A stretch of DNA of 6,795 nucleotides, from NCBI GenBank assembly GCA_019314155.1, contig JAFCZV010000101.1, forward strand, positions 1 through 6,795. Direction: 5' to 3'. This DNA is from Deltaproteobacteria bacterium (GTDB lineage Bacteria > Desulfobacterota > Desulfobacteria > Desulfobacterales > UBA11574). Numbering within the stretch: the stretch's first letter is position 1; each line of letters opens with the position of its first letter. The translations under genes and the position numbers were made by a program. The notes under the pieces are model-generated. The model searched no databases. It was not told where the DNA came from and saw nothing but the letters and a program-made list of their open reading frames with translations. Below are positions 1 through 4,649 of the stretch, one piece after another.

Positions 1-185
1 TCATGGAGCGCTCCGGCATCAGCCTCGATGACTTTCCATGGGCACCGGCCTACATGATGGCATTCGAAGTGGCGACCCAGGCGGTTGAAAGGGCCGGAAG
101 CCTCGACAAAAAGATACTGATGGCAACCTTAAAAAAACTCAAGGTCATGACCATCGGCGGAGTGGTGAGCTTTGCCGAAAACTGA
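1..185 (+). CDS. C-terminal part of a HAAT/BCAA-type ABC substrate-binding protein (5' partial, ends at an early TGA)
   Basis: The 5' end lies outside the window. The visible 60 codons match the last third of periplasmic type-1 substrate-binding proteins of the branched-chain amino acid/amide family (LivK-like). They contain the helix AYMMAFEVATQAVERAG, then LDKKILMATLKKLK and the strand GGVVSFAEN. Such proteins capture amino acids, amides or related small ligands in the periplasm and deliver them to LivH/LivM-type permeases, which follow on the same strand. The frame stops at TGA 183-185, but family-like sequence continues in the same frame to 308 (see the next entry), so the product is either truncated by about 40 residues or the gene is recently broken. 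The ATG at 3 is an internal methionine, not the start. The ligand cannot be told from this fragment. Confidence 0.8.
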   Translation, partial: MERSGISLDDFPWAPAYMMAFEVATQAVERAGSLDKKILMATLKKLKVMTIGGVVSFAEN

Positions 186-308
186 GTGGGCACCATCAAC
201 ACCTATCCGTCTCAGATCATTGACGGTAAATATCACATTATTTGGCCGCCTCAGGTTGCCACCGCCCGTCACCGTTATCCAGGCTCAGGGGGGAAAAGCA
301 TGGAGTGA
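186..308 (+). pseudogene. In-frame continuation of the substrate-binding protein beyond the TGA
   Basis: Immediately after the TGA at 183-185, the same frame reads VGTINTYPSQIIDGKYHII, then WPPQVATARHRYP, and ends at TGA 306-308. This is the usual C-terminus of LivK-like binding proteins (pattern G-V-G-T-x-N-x-Y-P-S-Q-x-x-D-G-K-Y-H followed by WPP-VAT-A-H-YP). The stop sits exactly where relatives, as I know them, have the glycine of ENGVGT. A single G-to-T change (GGA to TGA) would explain it. The stretch is not separately translatable by any visible start. The true stop codon lies inside the first units of the TGGAGTGA repeat. Confidence 0.75.
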
Positions 309-400
309 TGGAGTGATGGAGTATTGGAATGTTGGGTATTAAATTTAATCACAGGCTTCAAAACCCATTTCGCCAACACTCCATTATTCCAATATTCCAG
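301..400. repeat. Intergenic repeat element: 8-bp tandem units with a wobble-rich inverted repeat
   Basis: Bases 301-332 are four head-to-tail 8-mers: TGGAGTGA, TGGAGTGA, TGGAGTAT, TGGAATGT. Bases 373-400 are an inverted, diverged copy. Bases 308-335 against the reverse complement of 373-400 match at 21 of 28 positions, and three of the mismatches would be G.U pairs in RNA. A transcript could thus fold a long imperfect hairpin with a loop of about 37 bases. From memory, similar TGGAGTGATGGAG / TCCAATATTCCA strings are scattered between genes in sulfate-reducing Desulfobacterota; this was not checked. No ORF or transposase is associated. The element lies between the binding-protein gene and livH, so it could lower distal expression or protect mRNA ends. 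Confidence 0.65.
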
Positions 401-435
401 CTTAACCGATTGATTGAATAGCCGTTGTTTTTGGC

Positions 436-485
436 TCCCGCAATGCGGGGCAGGCATGGCCCATCTTAGATCCCGCCATACGGGG
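436..485. repeat. Two related GC-rich mini-hairpins
   Basis: Bases 436-450 (TCCCGCAATGCGGGG) and 471-485 (TCCCGCCATACGGGG) match at 13 of 15 positions, 35 bases apart. The first folds CCCGC/GCGGG around AAT, the second CCCG/CGGG around CCATA. In both, the closing stem is kept while the loop varies. The intervening DNA also offers ATGGC (456-460) pairing with GCCAT (475-479), so alternative folds exist. They may belong to the same intergenic repeat block as 301-400. Neither is followed by a T-run, so they are poor intrinsic terminators on the + strand. Confidence 0.45.
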
Positions 486-536
486 AAGGACCAGGTTTTC
501 AAGATTGAATAAATATCATATCTTAAGGAGGTTATA

Positions 537-620
537 TTGTTAGATAGCATTAAACACCATCCAAGATTCTCACAATTTGAAACCCTTCGGGCCATCCGAC
601 GTTTTGAAGACCAAGTGTGA
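537..620 (+). CDS. Possible 27-codon leader or coupling ORF upstream of livH (TTG start)
   Basis: The Shine-Dalgarno AAGGAGG (525-531), the best ribosome-binding site in the first 2.4 kb, sits 5 bases before TTG 537. The frame is open for 27 codons, begins MLDSIKHHPR and ends RRFEDQV. Its TGA (618-620) overlaps the GTG start of livH (617) as GTGA, the usual geometry of translational coupling. I do not recognise the peptide: it is basic, has no hydrophobic segment, and lacks the run of Leu/Ile/Val codons expected of an attenuation leader. It could be a real small protein, a coupling device that compensates for the weak livH ribosome-binding site, or a coincidence. The strong ribosome-binding site and exact overlap support the first two, but there is no homology evidence. 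Confidence 0.4.
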   Translation: MLDSIKHHPRFSQFETLRAIRRFEDQV

Positions 621-1468
621 TTCAAGTTTTCATCAGCGGCCTTTTCCTTGGAGGCGTATACGCCCTGCTGGCAGTGGGTCTTTCCCTGGCATTCGGTATA
701 ATGGGAGTTCTCAACCTTGCCCACGGAAGCCTGGCGGTACTGGGGGCGATACTCTATAAAAAATCTCTGGTTCTGTATCCCTTTTCTCCGTGGGTTTTTT
801 CCGTCCTGGCTGCACCGATCTTTCTGTGCCTTGGATTCATTCTCCATCTTATCATCGTAACGCCGTTCCGCAACCTTTCCCTGTCCGCAAGCGTGGTGGC
901 CTCTCTAATCGCAAGCCTGGGAGTGGCGTTCATCCTGGAGGATCTGTTTGTATGGTGGCAGGGCTGGGAGCCCATATCTACATATTTTTCTTTCCCGACC
1001 TTCAATCTTTTTGACCTTAAAATTCCGGGCCTGAGAGCGATTTTAATGGGGACGGCTGCCATCACCATCGGGCTTTCCGCCCTTTTTCTAAAAAAAACCG
1101 ACCGGGGTAGGTCCATGCGGGCTCTGGCACAGGATAAGGAGGCCGCATCTCTTTACGGAATACACCCTGCTATCACCTCCATGAACGCCCTCGGTCTGGC
1201 CACGATTATGGCCGGCCTGGCCGGCATTTTCTATTCCGTCCTGTATCCTCTGGGCCCCAGAGACGGGCTCGACTTGACACTTAAAGCGCTTTTTATCGTG
1301 GTGGCCGGAGGTATGGGAAACCTTCGGGGCCCGGCCGTTGCCGGGTTGCTTCTGGGGCTTTTAGAGTCGTTTGCCGGTTTTCTCTTTACCTCTACGTCAA
1401 CGGATACCATCGTTTATAGTCTTTTGGTCATTTACCTGGTACTCAAAAGAGGCCGGAGGCGGCAATGA
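617..1468 (+). CDS. livH: Branched-chain amino acid/amide (HAAT) ABC transporter permease, LivH type
   Basis: Inner-membrane permease subunit that, with LivM, forms the channel through which the binding protein's ligand is imported using ATP hydrolysed by LivG/LivF-type subunits. The 283-residue product is almost entirely hydrophobic segments. It shows the family N-terminus (ISGLFLGGVYALLAVGLSLAF at about 6-26), G-x-M-x-V-x-N-x-A-H-G (27-37), the cytoplasmic EAA-type coupling loop (RGRSMRALAQDKEAASLYGI, about 163-182) and the family glycine loop VVAGGMGNLRGP (228-239). E. coli LivH is slightly longer (308 aa). The GTG start at 617 gives the expected N-terminus. Its ribosome-binding site is weak (GAAG at 606-609), but it overlaps the stop of the small ORF 537-620. 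The 3' end overlaps livM by ATGA. The exact substrate (Leu/Ile/Val, urea, amides or aromatics) cannot be set from sequence. Confidence 0.93.
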   Translation: MIQVFISGLFLGGVYALLAVGLSLAFGIMGVLNLAHGSLAVLGAILYKKSLVLYPFSPWVFSVLAAPIFLCLGFILHLIIVTPFRNLSLSASVVASLIASLGVAFILEDLFVWWQGWEPISTYFSFPTFNLFDLKIPGLRAILMGTAAITIGLSALFLKKTDRGRSMRALAQDKEAASLYGIHPAITSMNALGLATIMAGLAGIFYSVLYPLGPRDGLDLTLKALFIVVAGGMGNLRGPAVAGLLLGLLESFAGFLFTSTSTDTIVYSLLVIYLVLKRGRRRQ

Positions 1469-2391
1469 AAATATGGCGGATATCTTTTCTGACTGTGATC
1501 CTAACCGCTTTGGTAATTTCTGCAGCCTATTTCAGTGAAGGGTATCTCGGCATTTTTATTTTTTCACTCATCATTAACGGGATTATGGCCGTATCCTTCG
1601 ATATCCCGGGACGTTCTCTGGGGCTCATCAGCCTGGGACACGCCACTTTTTTCGGGATGGGCGCGTACTGTTTCGGTGTCAGTATCACACAGGGCTTTAC
1701 TTTTTTTCCGGCTTTAATCCTATCGGTCCTGTTCAGCGCCATGGGGGCCTTTATCATTGCCCTTCTTTTGGCCGGGCTGGGCCATGGTTACTATTCTCTG
1801 GCCACCCTGGGGATCCTTATTATTTTTCAAAGGCTTTCCGAAACCCTTGAAAGTTTGACCGGAGGTTCAGCAGGGCTTTATATACCTGAAACCATATCCA
1901 AACTTCACTGCAACATTCTGGCGGCATTTCTGCTTTTGGCCACCGCTGCGTGTCACGTGCTGTATTCTCGTTCCCGATGGGGGCTCTACTCTAAAGAGAC
2001 GGAGGCCAGTGAGGAGGCCGCTGAAGCCATCGGCATCCCCACCCGAAAAGTAAAGACGGCATGTCTGATGATTTCTGCCATTCCGGCATCCATGGCCGGT
2101 CTCCTTTACCTGGCACGGACTTCCTACGTGAGTCCGGCCTCCGGGTTCAGTCTGACACTCAGTATCACAGCCTTGCTGGCTTCCCGGATTGTGCCGGTAA
2201 GGGGCATACTGGGCCCCCTGGTGGGGTTTTTGCTCATCACTGGAGCGGAAGAAGTGATCTGGACAAAATTTGAAGGCTTTAACCACGCCCTTTTCGGTTT
2301 AATTCTGCTGGGTGCGGCCTTCTATCAGGGAGTAGAATCGTCTGAAACGGGCTTAAAATTTTTCAAAAAATTCAGAGCCGGAGAAAAATGA
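1465..2391 (+). CDS. livM: Branched-chain amino acid/amide (HAAT) ABC transporter permease, LivM type
   Basis: Second inner-membrane permease of the importer, translated from an ATG that overlaps the livH stop (ATGA), so expression is coupled. The 308-residue protein has the LivM hallmarks SLGLISLGHATFFGMGAY (51-68), LTGGSAGL (131-138) and an EAA-type coupling loop (SEEAAEAIGIPTRKVK, 182-197) flanked by hydrophobic segments. It ends in a basic tail (FFKKFRAGEK). One oddity is the segment after the EAA loop. Most LivM/LivH proteins have a G-G-x-G turn before G-P (as the neighbouring LivH does), but this one reads ALLASRIVPVRGILGP (237-251): the G-P remains and the double glycine is lost. No ATPase gene follows, so livG/livF should be upstream of the window or elsewhere. 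Confidence 0.92.
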   Translation: MKIWRISFLTVILTALVISAAYFSEGYLGIFIFSLIINGIMAVSFDIPGRSLGLISLGHATFFGMGAYCFGVSITQGFTFFPALILSVLFSAMGAFIIALLLAGLGHGYYSLATLGILIIFQRLSETLESLTGGSAGLYIPETISKLHCNILAAFLLLATAACHVLYSRSRWGLYSKETEASEEAAEAIGIPTRKVKTACLMISAIPASMAGLLYLARTSYVSPASGFSLTLSITALLASRIVPVRGILGPLVGFLLITGAEEVIWTKFEGFNHALFGLILLGAAFYQGVESSETGLKFFKKFRAGEK

Positions 2392-2428
2392 TTTGGGCAA
2401 CAGCCCGTCGATTTTTACTCCTGAAAAA

Positions 2429-2453
2429 CCGGGCCCTCTCGACCCGGATATTT
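2429..2453 (+). terminator. Weak candidate terminator after livM
   Basis: CCGGG (2429-2433) can pair with CCCGG (2443-2447) around a 9-base loop, 38 bases after the livM stop. It is preceded by five A's and followed by ATATTTA rather than a proper U-run. The stem is short, so termination may be inefficient or factor-dependent. It is the only stem-loop close behind livM that I found. Confidence 0.3.
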
Positions 2454-2518
2454 ACTTCAGACACATTAAAATACGATTTCGGTTGGCAATCATCCTGTTT
2501 CGCAAATTAATGCTTGGA

Positions 2519-2532
2519 CCACTATATAGTGG
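2519..2532. promoter_or_regulatory. Perfect 14-bp palindrome CCACTATATAGTGG (candidate operator)
   Basis: This is a perfect dyad with an AT-rich centre, 12 bases upstream of the TTGACA hexamer at 2545. Size and position would fit a dimeric regulator's site for the HEAT/HD unit. It can also be read as a small hairpin (CCACT/AGTGG, loop ATAT) followed by GGGGTTATTTT, an alternative terminator for livM. Only one copy is visible, and I cannot name the regulator. Confidence 0.4.
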
Positions 2533-2544
2533 GGTTATTTTAGC

Positions 2545-2573
2545 TTGACACACAATATCTTCTGTATTATTTA
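2545..2573 (+). promoter_or_regulatory. Candidate sigma70-type promoter for the HEAT/HD gene pair
   Basis: A perfect -35 hexamer TTGACA (2545-2550) is followed by the AT-rich run TATTATTTA (2565-2573). The best -10 match, TATTAT, is only 14 bases away, shorter than the usual 16-18. A 17-base spacing gives TATTTA, a poorer match. This is the only convincing -35 box in the 287-base gap, in the right direction, about 135-160 bases before the candidate start codons. The spacing problem keeps confidence low; an activator could compensate. Confidence 0.35.
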
Positions 2574-2649
2574 AGTTTTTATTAGATTTACATTTCTACA
2601 CATATCAGACGATCCAGACACCGCGGGTTCAGTTCAACGCCTTTCGTAT

Positions 2650-2675
2650 GATGGGTTGCGAAATAACAACCCATC
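2650..2675 (+). promoter_or_regulatory. Stem-loop in the 5' leader of the HEAT-repeat gene
   Basis: GATGGGTTG (2650-2658) and CAACCCATC (2667-2675) are perfect 9-bp complements around the 8-base loop CGAAATAA. The stem ends three bases before ATG 2679 and about 19 bases before the better Shine-Dalgarno at 2694. It leaves no room for a ribosome-binding site for ATG 2679, which argues for the start at 2706. There is no T-run, so it is not an intrinsic terminator. It may be an operator-like dyad, a protein-binding RNA hairpin or an mRNA-stabilising element. Confidence 0.5.
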
Positions 2676-2705
2676 TCAATGATGCCAAGATACAAGGTGT
2701 TTGCC

Positions 2706-4649
2706 ATGACAAACGGTGACGGTTCCCGATTGAACTTCAAAGGGAAAAAAATACCTTTGAAGAATGCCTTCCACGAAAGCGATCCAGGAACGCCTTCTAA
2801 TCCGAATGCGTCGGCACCGCCCTCCGACGATATCTTGAGTTCGGCGGATGCGTCCCTTCGTAAAGATGCCCGTAAAGAACTCGATCCTAACGGAGCTGCA
2901 TTCCCGCAGTCAAAAAATCAACTGATACCCTCCGGCTCTGACAGCGAAGAGATCGAGGAGGAGGTCGGCATGACCGTTTCGGGGCGCAAGGCCAGTATGG
3001 CCCTGGTTGCCCTAGGCAGGGCTGCACGATCCTTTTTGCTCTACGAACCGGACAATCAAGCTGTCACCTCTTTTCTACAAGATCTGCGAGACAAGTTTTA
3101 TGGTTTTCTGGATCAGTATGGTGAAATGGTGCTGGATGTTCGGCCATGGGAGATGATGATGGGATCAGAGGTCGTCTACCTAAATCGGGACAGGGAGCGT
3201 TCCCTGTCATTTCGGCTTTTTCGTGATGGGGTGCGCAAGGTGACCATCACCCCGGATGTTCAGTGGAATGAATTGACCAAGTTTTTGGGTATCATTTCCA
3301 TCCGATACACTGGAATCCGACAACAGGAAGACGATATTGTGGTCATGCTCTGGAAGGCCGGATTTAAGCATATCGTGGTGGAGTCGGTGGAAGGATTTGT
3401 CCCGGAGGACGACGATGTCGACGTGGATACGACCATCTATTCAGATGATGATACCGCTGACTCAGCCCTTACGTTATACGCCGCCGCACCCGATGGCTTT
3501 GACATACCTTGGCCCGTGTACAACGAACGGGCATCCATCAGATACGTTGAAATGGATTCGGAGCACTTGCGAAAGCTGGATGAGGAAGTCTCCAACCTGA
3601 CGCTGCCGGACCAGTGTGTAGGACTATTGAAGGAAATACTGGAGACGGCCGCAAACCCCGTCGAGCCCATGAAGCTGGAAGAAGCCATACCGATGGTCCA
3701 GGAGGTGGCAAACTTTCTGTCGGCCGAGGGGTTGCTTTCTTCCCTTCTGGAAGTAATGCGGGTTGTTCAAACCCTCCCGTTTAATCAAAGAGACGACGAA
3801 CACAGGGGTGAGCTACTCCGGGCCTTTTCTGACGTCAATGTGCTGGTACGCGTCATCCGCTCTTTTCCTGCGGGTCTGCAAGAGGTGCCGCCACAGCTGA
3901 TCGAGCTGGTGGAGATGGTTCCCGAGGACCCTGTTCCCATGTTGCTGGAGATTTTGAATAACGAACGGACCCGTACCGCCCGATTGGTGACCCGAAATCT
4001 GTTGGTACGGATGGGTTCCGATAAACTGGACCACTTGGTTAAAGCCATCGATCAGCTAAAAGCTCCGGTGGCGGCCGACCTCCTCCGGGTGGTGTCGGAC
4101 ATCGATTTGGACCGAGGCATTCGCATGGGTATTGACATGGGGATCGAGGCTGATGTGGATTTGCAGCTCGTTGCGCTGTCGCTCATGGAACGGGGGCCCT
4201 ACTCCAAACGTGTCAGCCGGTACCTGATAAATTTGCTGGAATCGAGCAGCATGGAGGTGCGTATGCACGCACTTAAATTGCTGGTGCTCAATAAAGAACC
4301 CTCGGCATTCTCAAACATAACAAGAAGACTGGAGCATAATGCCGCCGGAAACGAGATGGATCTTCACGAGGTAGAGGCTCTTGGTTCGGCCATGGTAACC
4401 ATCAGGGAAGACCGCGCTTTAGAACAGTTCGTTGAGTGGATCCAGCCCAAAAAACTCCTTCAACGGATGCTTCCGAGGCGACAGAATCTCAAATGGGCGG
4501 CGGTTACAGGCCTTTCCCAAATTCCCGGTGACCAGGCCAAGAAATACATCCGCCTGGCTGCAAAGACCGCCGGCGAGGAACTCCACCGCCACTGCATGAA
4601 GTCTCTGGTCCTCCAAAGGCGGCTGGGCATGGAGGTTCCCGATGGCTGA
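2706..4649 (+). CDS. HEAT-repeat protein with an N-terminal module shared with its HD-domain neighbour
   Basis: I chose ATG 2706 (647 aa) because AAGGTG (2694-2699) lies 6 bases upstream. ATG 2679 (656 aa) has no ribosome-binding site and abuts a hairpin. Residues 1-90 are low-complexity and probably disordered (rich in Ser, Pro, Asp, Lys), ending in an acidic patch EEIEEEVG. Residues about 95-232 form a compact module, ALVALGRAARSFLLYEPDN...QDLRDK..., then LDVRPWEMMMGSEVVYLN and RLFRDGVRKVTI, also found in the next gene. An acidic linker (PEDDDVDVD...SDDDTADS, 233-253) follows. From about 285 to 640 the protein is helical with HEAT-like repeats (LVEMVPEDPVPMLLEIL, DLQLVALSLMERG, SMEVRMHALKLLVLN). 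No signal peptide or membrane segment is seen, so it is probably cytoplasmic. HEAT arrays are protein-binding scaffolds; no enzymatic motif is visible. The role is unknown, probably signalling together with the HD protein. Confidence 0.85.
   Translation: MTNGDGSRLNFKGKKIPLKNAFHESDPGTPSNPNASAPPSDDILSSADASLRKDARKELDPNGAAFPQSKNQLIPSGSDSEEIEEEVGMTVSGRKASMALVALGRAARSFLLYEPDNQAVTSFLQDLRDKFYGFLDQYGEMVLDVRPWEMMMGSEVVYLNRDRERSLSFRLFRDGVRKVTITPDVQWNELTKFLGIISIRYTGIRQQEDDIVVMLWKAGFKHIVVESVEGFVPEDDDVDVDTTIYSDDDTADSALTLYAAAPDGFDIPWPVYNERASIRYVEMDSEHLRKLDEEVSNLTLPDQCVGLLKEILETAANPVEPMKLEEAIPMVQEVANFLSAEGLLSSLLEVMRVVQTLPFNQRDDEHRGELLRAFSDVNVLVRVIRSFPAGLQEVPPQLIELVEMVPEDPVPMLLEILNNERTRTARLVTRNLLVRMGSDKLDHLVKAIDQLKAPVAADLLRVVSDIDLDRGIRMGIDMGIEADVDLQLVALSLMERGPYSKRVSRYLINLLESSSMEVRMHALKLLVLNKEPSAFSNITRRLEHNAAGNEMDLHEVEALGSAMVTIREDRALEQFVEWIQPKKLLQRMLPRRQNLKWAAVTGLSQIPGDQAKKYIRLAAKTAGEELHRHCMKSLVLQRRLGMEVPDG

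Noticed and set aside
183..185. Selenocysteine codon or UGA-glycine genetic code
   Set aside because: The position is a glycine in the family, not a redox cysteine, and I saw no convincing SECIS-like hairpin just after it. Other genes in the window use TGA as a normal stop.
301..332. CRISPR-like array
   Set aside because: The units are only 8 bp and contiguous, with no spacers and no cas genes.
275..847. 190-codon minus-strand open frame
   Set aside because: It runs across the repeat block and antisense to the start of livH. Its product is rich in N, H, W and Q from translated repeats and has no domain.
754..1116. 120-codon minus-strand open frame
   Set aside because: A shadow of livH; the encoded sequence has no recognisable features.
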